A stretch of DNA of 64,000 bases from Desulfocicer sp963675955 (GTDB lineage: Bacteria > Desulfobacterota > Desulfobacteria > Desulfobacterales > Desulfobacteraceae): assembly GCA_963675955.2 (NCBI GenBank), contig CAXXVR010000002.1, forward strand, positions 434,001-498,000. Reading direction: 5' to 3'. This document shows, one piece after another, positions 8,229 through 15,678 of this stretch. A program made the position numbers and the translations under genes. Position 1 is the first letter of the stretch. Every line of letters begins with the position of its first letter. The notes beneath the pieces were generated by a model. It was not told the origin of the DNA. It did not search any database and saw only the letters and a program-made list of their open reading frames with translations.

Positions 8229-9313
8229 GCCTGTTCTCCAAGCAATTTATTAAAATTTTTGTTATTCATACTCATAAAATAATAGCTATCCTTGAAAGAC
8301 TTATTAAGTGTTGTATGAAAAAAAATTGACAATGGCATAGTTATATCTCTTTCTAAATAACTTGAACCATCAAATATTTTTGGTAACTCAAATGCCTTAT
8401 CTGTGTTACTGCATATGTCAATAGAACTTGTATCAATCTTGCTGTCATCAAAAAGAGATACTGAATAATTCAAAAGCTGTTCAGTATTTCTAATCCATTT
8501 CTCAATATTGCTTTTTTCATCTTCATTCAATTCGTCTATTGAAGAAATTGAAGTTTTATATTCTCGTATTGGAATTGCGAAATTAAAAGTATCATTCTTG
8601 TCTGTCAATAATTCCTTAAATTCTTCAATATTTGTTTTTTTATTATAATAAAATGTTCTTCCTGTCCGTAATAGTTTGAAATTAAACTCATCTGAATTTT
8701 CCTGAATAAGTTCTTCATAGTCTGGGAAAATTGAAGATAAATATGATATTATTTGATCTGTCTCCGTTGCAATTTTCTCGAAAAGTGATTCAATCTTATA
8801 TGGGTAAATAAGAGGTTCAACTACAGTCCCTGTAGGTTCATTTGCTATTGAGGTGTCGCTGTTGACAGATAAACTATATGAATAAATTTTTTTATACTCA
8901 ACATTTCTAATATAATGATCAAAAGAAATTATAGGCTTAATGATATTGTTATTTTTATCTATTAAATCATATATTTTTAATAGTTGTTTCCCGTTATCAC
9001 ACAGTTCAAAATTATTATTGATATATGATTTTTCAATTAAAAAATTGAGTTGCCTTTCAATAGTATCAGAATCTATACTCGTTATTTGAGAAATTTGATT
9101 AATTGAGTAAGTATCTCGGAAAGCTCTCAGGCAGAAAATAGCAAATTTTCCTATATCATCTATATGCTTGTGGCTAATTTGAAGATAATACTCCGAAAAT
9201 TTAAAAGAGATAATAAATGTTTTAGCTTTATTTGTTTCAGCGTTAATCGTTGGATTCAATGTATCAGCAGGCTCATCTTGAATGGATCTATCGTAATATG
9301 GGTAAACAACCAC
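8225..9313 (-). CDS. Winged-helix-containing protein, first gene of the helicase operon, unknown family
   Basis: The 362-residue protein starts at GTG 9313, with AGAGG about 8 bases upstream. Residues about 50-115 look like a winged helix-turn-helix (SINQISQITSIDSDTIERQL, then NFLIEKSYI and a wing-like hairpin). The remainder is mixed helix/strand with no motif I recognise. A DNA- or RNA-binding sensor or regulator fits its position at the head of the operon, but that is inference. The gene begins 96 bases inside the cassette, leaving a leader with a possible 9-codon ORF (ATG 9390) before it. The three genes behind it follow with overlaps or gaps under 10 bases. Confidence 0.75.
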   Translation of the reverse strand: MVVYPYYDRSIQDEPADTLNPTINAETNKAKTFIISFKFSEYYLQISHKHIDDIGKFAIFCLRAFRDTYSINQISQITSIDSDTIERQLNFLIEKSYINNNFELCDNGKQLLKIYDLIDKNNNIIKPIISFDHYIRNVEYKKIYSYSLSVNSDTSIANEPTGTVVEPLIYPYKIESLFEKIATETDQIISYLSSIFPDYEELIQENSDEFNFKLLRTGRTFYYNKKTNIEEFKELLTDKNDTFNFAIPIREYKTSISSIDELNEDEKSNIEKWIRNTEQLLNYSVSLFDDSKIDTSSIDICSNTDKAFELPKIFDGSSYLERDITMPLSIFFHTTLNKSFKDSYYFMSMNNKNFNKLLGEQA

Positions 9314-9403
9314 CAGTTATTCCTCTTTTTTACAGGTACATCAGGTGCCACAAAAAGCTATCTACGATTTTTTAAGAACGACATAATTCATTTCCTGTTC
9401 AGC

Positions 9404-9463
9404 ACATAACGCATTGCTCACCGGGCGCGGCTTTTTGCGCTCCGGTGCAGCAAAATGTTATGC
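9404..9463 (-). other. attC site of the 9458-10126 cassette
   Basis: On the minus strand the site runs from GCATAAC (9463-9457) to G|TTATGTG (9410-9404). The arms TTGCTGCACCGGAGCG and CGCGCCCGGTGAGCAA pair across a short loop (CAAAAAGC), with single unpaired bases in one arm, the hallmark of attC folding. The stop codon of the upstream gene lies in the GCATAAC end. The next cassette starts TTATGTGC and ends GCACATAA, confirming the cut position between 9410 and 9409. Confidence 0.85.
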
Positions 9464-10126
9464 ATTTTTGCAATTAAACAGTTCACTGCAGATGGCGTCA
9501 ATCCAGATAAACTTTTTCTTCCCTGGCTTTACATTCTGCTCATCAGCCCAAATACCAGCAATTTCTAAAATGGTCATCAAGCTTGACTCCATTGATAAAT
9601 AAATATCACGCCAAATATGATATGCCATTTCTGAAGACAAATCATCAACTCTATATAGTTGAAGTTCTTCATTTGCTCTTTTAAGACTACCTTCGTGTTT
9701 TATTACCAAGTGAGACCAAATTGTTCTAACATTACCAACCCAGAATTTCTTTGGACGTAATAGTGTAGCCATTTCTGAACCTACACCAATTTTAAGATAA
9801 GGTAGGTTTGATTGATATATTGTCTTTGGTAAGTGAGTAACCTTCAATTCTTTAGAATATATTTTTTTAGCAAAATCAAACAAACTATCAATTGAATTTG
9901 ACTGTAATATTCTTGGTCCTAGTTTATGCTCGTCTGCGCTATAGTTACCTCGGTGATTAGTAACCCCAACAGCAAGATTAACATAAGCTTCTTTTTCTTC
10001 GTTTTTTAACAACTCAATTAATTCATTAGATACATCTTTTCTTTTCAGATAGTGCTTTTTGACTTTTTTTAAGTCTATATTAAAATCTTTCAGGTAATTA
10101 TCATCCACGATATTATATCCTTGCAT
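9458..10126 (-). CDS. Single-gene integron cassette protein, unknown function
   Basis: The protein has about 222 residues and no recognised domain. It looks soluble, with helical segments (KDVSNELIELLKNEEKEAYV, MAYHIWRDIYLSMESSLMTI) and a central part containing NHRGNYSADEHKLGP. ATG 10126 is the first start inside the cassette: it lies in the TTATGC recombination core itself, only two bases from the cut point. The frame stays open 23 codons further upstream into the gene-less repeat, so translation may also start there. The stop codon lies in the attC end. The cassette measures 719 bases (9410-10128). Many integron cassette genes of unknown function prove to be defence or toxin-antitoxin genes; nothing here decides that. 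Confidence 0.7.
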   Translation of the reverse strand: MQGYNIVDDNYLKDFNIDLKKVKKHYLKRKDVSNELIELLKNEEKEAYVNLAVGVTNHRGNYSADEHKLGPRILQSNSIDSLFDFAKKIYSKELKVTHLPKTIYQSNLPYLKIGVGSEMATLLRPKKFWVGNVRTIWSHLVIKHEGSLKRANEELQLYRVDDLSSEMAYHIWRDIYLSMESSLMTILEIAGIWADEQNVKPGKKKFIWIDAICSELFNCKNA

Positions 10127-10128
10127 AA

Positions 10129-10313
10129 CGGGCCGGGCTGTTAAGCCGCGAGACTCGGAGGCCTTGAAAGGAAATGGTTGTTTATTTCTTTTCAAGGGTG
10201 AGAATCGCAGTCGGCTTCAACGCCGTGGATGGGTGGAGCGCGCAGCGCGGAACCTGTCCACGGTGTTGATCAGCCCGGCCCGATGGGGTGGAACGCGGAG
10301 CGGTCCACCCCAT
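10129..10313 (-). repeat. Gene-less integron cassette, copy 2, complete, 185 bp
   Basis: On the minus strand the unit starts ATGGGGTGGACC and ends CAGCCCGGCCCG. A short spacer is followed by ACCCCATC, the inverted form of its own start, then CGGGCCGGGCTG, which pairs perfectly with the terminal CAGCCCGGCCCG. Inside are two further hairpins: CAACACCGTGGA/TCCACGGCGTTG and CCTTGAAAAGAAAT paired with ATTTCCTTTCAAGG. This is the anatomy of a cassette that is nearly all attC, with core G|ATGGGG instead of G|TTRRRY. It lies exactly between the attC of the maturase cassette and the start of the next cassette. Confidence 0.8.
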
Positions 10314-10382
10314 CGATTGAGCTAACCGGTTTTCAAAACGTGAAGCGTAGCGAAACGTTTTGAAAATCCGGTTGAGCGATTG
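10314..10382 (-). other. attC of the maturase/peptide cassette, split by the group II intron
   Basis: Joining 12357-12350 to 10382-10314 on the minus strand gives GCCAGAACAATCGCTCAACC, an inner stem AAAACG/CGTTTT, and CCGGTTAGCTCAATCG at the cut point. That is a canonical attC whose first bases (GCCAGAAC) mirror the cassette start (G|TTCTGGC at 15494/15493). The intron sits between G and TT of the inverted core, so the intact fold is interrupted. Confidence 0.75.
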
Positions 10383-12349
10383 GTGTACGCCCGGCATGGG
10401 CGTGAACTTATGGGGTGCAAGTCCCCTATACGTGAATCCTGTTAACAAAGTTACTGTTAACACAAGTATTAGCCGAAAACAAGGGCGGAACCGTGAGGAA
10501 CCGTCTGAAGGAAGTTGGAGTGCAAAACTATGAGCCGACGAACAGAAACAGCATATAAGGCCTGGTCTCCGGGTAAGCCAGCACAACATGTCAAAGCCCA
10601 GGATTCAGGAGACAGGGTAAATGCTGCGGTTGTGTAGTGAAAGTTCACGTTCTTATCCGGGGAGATCTGTCTTGCATGCATTGATTTTCCTTTGCAATAA
10701 CTCCCGGGCAGGACCATACCGGGATACCAAGGTCCAGGCATCACCGACTGTTGCCGACGGTGATGAGATACAAACAACGGGCAGCACCTGCAAAAGAAAC
10801 TTCATTGCGCCTTTCAAGGTAACTTGTCTGGTGACAGGGCAGAAGTCAGCAGAAGTCATAGTAGCCAAATGCCGGGAGTAATGCCCCGGACAGGGTGAAG
10901 GACTGAACATTAAAATGAAAAGGAGGTGTTCATGAGCTTTGTTTATACAGCGATCTCGACTGGGGGAGTAGTAAACAGGCGCGTCATGAAAGAACCATTT
11001 TCAAAGGATCATCTACTGGAATGTATTCTTTCTACGGAAAATGTCCGCCAGGCCTGGAAACAGGTGCGGTCCAATAAAGGAGCTCCTGGAATCGACGGTG
11101 TAACTGTTGAACAATTTCCAGACAGTTTCCGCCAGTTGTGGCCGCAGATACGCTCAGATTTATTTGAAGGGGCATATGTTCCTTCTCCTGTTCTCAGGGT
11201 GGAAATACCAAAACCCGATGGCAGTAAGCGTCCTCTTGGTATTCCAACAGTGCTGGATAGAGTCATCCAGCAATCAATAGCCCAGGTCATGGGGCTAATA
11301 TTTGATCCCTTGTTTTCGGAATCAAGTTGCGGCTTTAGACCTGGTAGATCGGCCCATGATGGTGTCCGGCAGGTTAAACAGTACATAGGGCAAGGCTTCA
11401 ATGTAGCCATTGATACTGATTTATCAAAGTTTTTTGATAAAGTAAATCATGATGTCCTTATGTGTAGAGTTTCCCGCCAGATAAATGATAAGCGAGTGCT
11501 TAAACTTATCGGTAAATACCTCAGGGCCGGTGTCATGGTTAACAACCGTCTCCAGGCTACGCCAACAGGCGTGCCCCAAGGAGGCCCGTTGTCACCGCTG
11601 CTTGCGAATATCCTTCTTGATGACCTTGACAAGGAGTTGGAAAGACGTGGTCACCGTTTTGTCCGCTACGCAGATGACTTTATCATTATGGTGAAGAGTC
11701 TGAGGGCCGGAAATCGGGTAATGGCCAGCATCAAAAGATTCCTTGAGCGTAAACTTCGGCTTCAGGTCAACGAAAAGAAAAGCAAAGTAGCACCGGTGGG
11801 AGAATGCGGTTTTCTTGGTTTTGTGTTTGTACGCGGCAAAATCAGGTGGAGTGAGAAATCCTTTTTGGAATTTAAGCGGCGGTTACGTCAGTTTACCGGA
11901 AGGAGTTGGTTTGTCTCCATGGAGTACCGATATAAGAAGATGGCAGAGTATATAAGGGGCTGGATGAACTATTACGGAATCTCGGAGTATTACCGACCCA
12001 TTCCGGGAATAGATGAATGGCTCCGTCGACGGATACGGATGTGCTACTGGAAACAGTGGCGGTATACCCGTACCAAAGTTCGAAATCTTCTCAAACTGGG
12101 TACTTTCAAGAAAGAGGCCATCTTGACATCGCTCAGCCGCAAAGGGCCATGGCATTTGTCCAGAACCATGGCGACACAAGCCGGTATGACCAATAATTGG
12201 CTGTCTGAGCAAGGACTGATATCTGTCAAAGAACAGTGGGTGAAAATTCATTACCCGGCCACGGCCCGGTAAATTTAATGAACCGCCCTATGCGGACCCG
12301 CTTGTGGGGTGGTGTGGGGGCTGGGGGATTAAAACCCCCGGCTACCCGA
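10383..12349 (+). mobile_element. Complete group II intron (class C, attC-inserting type)
   Basis: The 5' end is GTGTACGCCCGGCATGGGCG, with the conserved GGGGTGCAAGTCCCC of domain I about 35 bases on. The single ORF (10932-12272) lies in domain IV. Domain V is at about 12284-12316 (ACCGCCCTATGCGGACCCGC) and the 3' end is CTACCCGA(T) at about 12349. It lies on the strand opposite the cassette genes, directly after a stem-loop that is half of an attC; class C introns are known to insert antisense into attC or terminator hairpins. Borders are certain to about one base. Confidence 0.85.
10932..12272 (+). CDS. ltrA: Group II intron reverse transcriptase/maturase
   Basis: The protein has about 446 residues. 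The RT domain (about residues 50-310) carries GAPGIDGVTVEQF, IPKPDGSKRPLGIPTVLDRV, SCGFRPGRSAHDG, TPTGVPQGGPLSPLLANILL and the active-site FVRYADDFIIM. A group II maturase (domain X) region follows (RYKKMAEYIRGWMNYYG, IDEWLRRRIRMCYWKQWR). No HNH endonuclease follows, typical of class C introns, which use DNA hairpins for targeting. ATG 10932 has AAGGAGGTG 5 bases upstream. The protein splices its own intron RNA and copies it into new target sites. The frame is intact, so the intron may still be active. Confidence 0.92.
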   Translation: MSFVYTAISTGGVVNRRVMKEPFSKDHLLECILSTENVRQAWKQVRSNKGAPGIDGVTVEQFPDSFRQLWPQIRSDLFEGAYVPSPVLRVEIPKPDGSKRPLGIPTVLDRVIQQSIAQVMGLIFDPLFSESSCGFRPGRSAHDGVRQVKQYIGQGFNVAIDTDLSKFFDKVNHDVLMCRVSRQINDKRVLKLIGKYLRAGVMVNNRLQATPTGVPQGGPLSPLLANILLDDLDKELERRGHRFVRYADDFIIMVKSLRAGNRVMASIKRFLERKLRLQVNEKKSKVAPVGECGFLGFVFVRGKIRWSEKSFLEFKRRLRQFTGRSWFVSMEYRYKKMAEYIRGWMNYYGISEYYRPIPGIDEWLRRRIRMCYWKQWRYTRTKVRNLLKLGTFKKEAILTSLSRKGPWHLSRTMATQAGMTNNWLSEQGLISVKEQWVKIHYPATAR

Positions 12350-12358
12350 TTCTGGCAT

Positions 12359-12814
12359 TTAAAAATCAGTATGATTACCAGGTGTATCAATGTGAAAACC
12401 TGCAATGTCAGTATGATTGCCTATAATATCAGTATGGTTTCCAAAAAAACCTGTGTCAGTGTGGGTTCCACGAAAACCTATATCAGAATGCCGTGAGCCA
12501 AAGTCCTTATGCGTTATCCCATATCCAAAATCAGTATGATTCCCTGGAAAATCCGTATGCGTTCCTTTCATTCCAAAATCCGTATGTGTCCCTTTCATTC
12601 CAAAGTCTGTATGTTTCAGACCAAAATCCGTATGTCTATTCCCAGAGTCTTGGTGCTTCATTCCAAGATCTGTATGAATCCTATCTATGTGTCGCCCAGA
12701 AAAAACAAAACCATCATCTGCATATTTTACCAAAATCTCGCGTAAGCGGCCGTTCTTGATTTTCCCAAAATCAACTTTCTCTATCAACCCTGGTATTTCT
12801 TCAAACTCTTTCAT
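12359..12814 (-). CDS. His-x-Asp repeat peptide, probable RiPP precursor
   Basis: The 151-residue protein has two parts. Residues 1-41 are a charged leader (MKEFEEIPGLIEKVDFGKIK) without a signal peptide. From residue 42 to the end there are 15 His-x-Asp motifs, mostly HTD followed by F, I or L and Gly (HTDFGMKG, HTDFPGN), spaced 6-10 residues apart. The spacers are rich in Gly, Asn, Lys and Thr. The gene overlaps the end of the radical SAM/SPASM gene and has AGGAG 6 bases before its ATG, so the two are coupled. Repeat peptides beside SPASM maturases are typical RiPP precursors; the closest named analogue is the His-Xaa-Ser (HxsA) repeat family, here with Asp in place of Ser. Its stop codon lies just before the attC. 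The maturase is broken by an IS, so the peptide is probably unmodified in this strain. Confidence 0.75.
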   Translation of the reverse strand: MKEFEEIPGLIEKVDFGKIKNGRLREILVKYADDGFVFSGRHIDRIHTDLGMKHQDSGNRHTDFGLKHTDFGMKGTHTDFGMKGTHTDFPGNHTDFGYGITHKDFGSRHSDIGFRGTHTDTGFFGNHTDIIGNHTDIAGFHIDTPGNHTDF

Positions 12815-13071
12815 TTTGTTCTCCTATTGTTTTACTTAAATCTTTATGAAGCGTAGATGATATGTGTTTGAATAAGAATCTATATCCCAAACAATATCCA
12901 TCTTTTTTCATGTAATTGCCATTCATCAATAGGCCATTGTGCATACAACCAGAATGACAAACAGAGAGGAAAGCACAATTTAAACAATCAATATTTTGGA
13001 TAATGCAAGTTTTTTTCTGTAAATTCTGTCTGAGTCAGTTCCTTTTTTATTTCAAAAGTTTGCCTGTTGCC

Positions 13072-13203
13072 CTCCGGCCCCAAAATTTGTAATTCCGTGG
13101 TGAGATAAGTCAAGAAAAAAATCGGTTTCCCCTGCGGGGTCCCTCCGATTTTTTTCTTGACTGATCTCACCACTCCATTTGTTTTTTGGTGGGGCCGGAA
13201 GGA
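13072..13203. repeat. Large nested palindrome inside the IS256 element
   Basis: Inner arms 13097-13125 and 13145-13173 pair over 29 bases with one mismatch (start GTGGTGAGAT) around a 19-base loop. Outer arms CCTCCGGCCCCA (13071-13082) and TGGGGCCGGAAGG (13190-13202) also pair. Such a strong hairpin is not a standard part of IS256 elements. It may be a bidirectional terminator protecting the transposase gene or a small nested palindromic insertion. Confidence 0.7.
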
Positions 13204-13222
13204 ACATGATATGTGTGTTTGC

Positions 13223-14386
13223 CTATTTCGTTACCGACAAGTACCTTTTACCAGTTTCCCATTCTTCACTGGTTTCCACCAAAATGGCAGTTACTAACCT
13301 CAATAGTGACGCTTCATTTGGGAAAAGGCTTGCAACCCTGGTCCTGCGCTTGATTTCCCGATTTAAACGTTCGACCATATTCGTGGATCTCAACCGTTTC
13401 CTTTGATTATCCGGCAGCGAAAAGACTGTAAGCCCTTCTGGTATATTTTGCTCAAGCCACCCTGATAATTTTGAGGCTGTTTTGCTGTACTTTTCAACTG
13501 CGATTTCCAAAAACCTTTCTGCTTCTGCTTTATCAGGTGCATTAAATATTGTTCTGATATCTCTGGCCACCTCTTCCCGCATGGCCACCTTTGGGACATA
13601 TGCTGTCGCATTTCTTTGCAGATGAACTTGGCACCGTTGCCAGGGGATACTCGGGTATACGGAATTCAAGGCTGCTTTTAATCCTGTGTGGTCATCACTG
13701 GTTATCAATCTTACACCATGCATTCCCCTGGATTTCAAAGACAATAAAAATTCACGCCAATGCACTTCGGCCTCACTCAGCGAGACGCTGACTCCCAATA
13801 CGGTTCTTTTGCCATCATCCATTATTCCTGTGGCAATGAGGACCGCACAGGATCTAACGACTCCATCTTGCCGGACCTTTTCATACCTGGCATCCAATTG
13901 GAGAAACGGAATGCTACCAAGCGGCCGAGCCCTCCATTTCTCCAACTCTTCATCCAATTGCTTTGCGGCATTGCTAACCTGGGTGCTGCTTACTTTTAGG
14001 CCGCACATTTTTTCTAAGATTGCAGATACCTTACGGGTGGATACCCCTTGAACATACATCTCAGCCAGAGACACTGTCAGTGCCCTTTCTGACCGGAGCC
14101 CTTTCTCCAGAGCGGAAGGGTAAAAATTTACGTCCCCTCTCACCTGAGGCACTTTCAGGTTCAAGCTCCCAAGGCGAGTGGCGACACTTCTATCTTTAAA
14201 ACCATTGGCATAACCGGCACGGGATTCTGTCCTTTCCCAAGGCCGGGCTTTGAGGGCATAGGATCTTTCTGCCTTCATGGCCTCATTTATAAGGATAGAT
14301 ATGGCGTCTTCCAATCCATCCATGCCAAATTCATTAATAATTTCCAAAATCGATTCAATTCCTGTATTCTGATTCTGCTGGGTCAT
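13223..14386 (-). CDS. IS256-family (Mutator-type) transposase
   Basis: The 387-residue transposase is complete. Candidate catalytic residues are D in FLQLDARYEKV, D in LITSDDHTGL and E in STNMVERLNREIKRR. The conserved CQVHLQRNATAYVP block lies between the last two. A zinc-free N-terminal DNA-binding part contains LNLKVPQVRGDVNFYPSALE, typical of the family. The enzyme moves the element by a copy-out-paste-in route. The intact frame and near-perfect ends suggest a recent, possibly still mobile insertion. Confidence 0.92.
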   Translation of the reverse strand: MTQQNQNTGIESILEIINEFGMDGLEDAISILINEAMKAERSYALKARPWERTESRAGYANGFKDRSVATRLGSLNLKVPQVRGDVNFYPSALEKGLRSERALTVSLAEMYVQGVSTRKVSAILEKMCGLKVSSTQVSNAAKQLDEELEKWRARPLGSIPFLQLDARYEKVRQDGVVRSCAVLIATGIMDDGKRTVLGVSVSLSEAEVHWREFLLSLKSRGMHGVRLITSDDHTGLKAALNSVYPSIPWQRCQVHLQRNATAYVPKVAMREEVARDIRTIFNAPDKAEAERFLEIAVEKYSKTASKLSGWLEQNIPEGLTVFSLPDNQRKRLRSTNMVERLNREIKRRTRVASLFPNEASLLRLVTAILVETSEEWETGKRYLSVTK

Positions 14387-15493
14387 GCTTATCCTTTCTG
14401 TTTGATTTGGTCGTTGAACAAAAAAGGAACATTAAGTTTCGACCCAGCATTTTCAACCCAAGGATTTTAAAATCCTTGCCCCATGCTGAATTTCGAATTT
14501 ACAGAAAAGATTTTACACTAACATATTTTGGTACACACGTCCATTGAGTTCATTTTTAATGTCAGATAAAAATATATCCTGAATAGATTCATTAACAATA
14601 TTTCCGAGGTAAAGCTTTTCGACACCCTGAAGCCTACTACAAGGGAAAATACTCCCATCACTTTCTATGGAAAGAAAACATGATTGACAAGATTCTGAAT
14701 AATTACATCCCGCCGGAGACCTCTTATCATGAAATAGGATATTGTGAACGATTTGATCAAATGTCCAAATGGTATTTATTCTTTCTGGATCGGTGTACCA
14801 CAAATCAAAAAGATAAGATGAGGCCTCACCAAATTCTTTGGGCGATATGGATAAATCGACACGATTATTATGGTTGCATTTTTCTACTGGAGCTATTGGA
14901 TTGAATTTCCAATCAGCATTGATATCTTTGAAAAACTCATATATTTCTTTGAGATAGTTAAGTGAACTTTTTGATAGAACGGCAATTGCACCAAACGATA
15001 ATCCAGAAATATGACATCGCTTAATAGCATTAACAACTTGGAAGAATGATTCTTTACCCCTTACAGATAACCTATTTTGATCATGCACCTGTTTAGGACC
15101 ATCAATGCTAATGCCTATATCAAAATTTTCCTTTTTAAAAAACGAAATAAATTCCTCATCCAAAAGCAGCCCATTTGTTTGAATTCCGTTCTTGTATGAT
15201 TTTTTAGGTAATTTTTCCTTTTGGTATTTAACAGCTTCCATAAAGAAATCTATTCCAACAGTCAAGGGCTCATTCCCATGCCAAATAAAGACTACACTTC
15301 CGCCATTTTTTATATAATTTGATGCTCGATCGATAATGCTGAAAAGGGTATTATATGACATCTGGGGATATGATTTTCGGGTGTCCGGTATATAGCAATA
15401 ACGGCAATTTAAATTACAAATATCTGATGGGCTTATAATCAACTCTATGTGTTTTTTAAAGTTCATAATTTTAAGATTATCTCCGAGCCAGAA

Positions 15494-15678
15494 CGGGCCG
15501 GGCTGTTAAGCCGCGAGACTCGGAGGCCTTGAAAAGAAATGGTTTTTTATTTCTTTTCAAGGGTGAGAATCGCAGTCGGCTTCAACGCCGTGGATGGGTG
15601 GAGCGCGCAGCGCGGAACCTGTCCACGGTGTTGATCAGCCCGGCCCGATGGGGTGGAACGCGGAGCGGTCCACCCCAT
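15494..15678 (-). repeat. Gene-less integron cassette, copy 3, complete, 185 bp
   Basis: Same length as copy 2 and almost identical to it, starting ATGGGGTGGACC and ending CAGCCCGGCCCG on the minus strand. Its inner hairpin CCTTGAAAAGAAAT/ATTTCTTTTCAAGG is perfect (14 bp). It directly precedes the maturase cassette (TTCTGGC). It is the rightmost recognisable cassette, so the attI-side end of the array lies at or beyond 15679. Confidence 0.8.

Larger units (their letters stand above)
13015..14506 (-). mobile_element. IS256-family insertion sequence in the maturase gene
   Basis: The element is about 1492 bases with terminal inverted repeats TTCTGTAAATTC (13015-13026) and GAATTTACAGAA (14495-14506). 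It is flanked by the 8-base near-duplication AAGTTTTT (13007-13014) and AAGATTTT (14507-14514), one mismatch, matching the 8-9-base duplications of IS256 elements. It carries one Mutator-type transposase gene. An unusual palindrome (13072-13203) lies between that gene and the left end, and another palindrome (AAGGATTTTAAAATCCTT, 14459-14476) near the right end. Confidence 0.85.
12801..15466 (-). pseudogene. Radical SAM/SPASM peptide maturase split by an IS256-family element
   Basis: The N-terminal part (15466 to about 14513) is a radical SAM domain with the cluster motif CNLNCRYCY at residues about 18-26, then VVFIWHGNEPLTVG, GIQTNGLLLD and ISIDGPKQVHDQNR, and the first SPASM cysteines (ESCQSCFLSIESDGSIFPC). 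After the insertion element the C-terminus resumes at about 13010 with CIIQNIDCLNC, VCHSGCMHNG and DGYCLGYRFLF, the rest of the SPASM domain, and ends at 12801 overlapping the repeat-peptide gene. Rejoined across the 8-base duplication the halves are not in frame, so at least one further indel exists. Such enzymes make radical crosslinks in precursor peptides. The gene starts 27 bases inside a cassette beginning TTCTGGC. Confidence 0.85.

Noticed and set aside
10182..10910. Several overlapping ORFs in the group II intron 5' region and the gene-less cassette
   Set aside because: The region is explained by the structured intron RNA (domains I-III) and the palindromic cassette; the ORFs have no ribosome sites or protein features.
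12360..12700. Regularly repeated short DNA motif (AATCnGTATG units) resembling a CRISPR array or minisatellite
   Set aside because: Unit spacing is irregular, spacers are not unique 30-mers, and the repeat is explained by codons for the HTDFG-type motifs of the minus-strand peptide gene, with synonymous variation.
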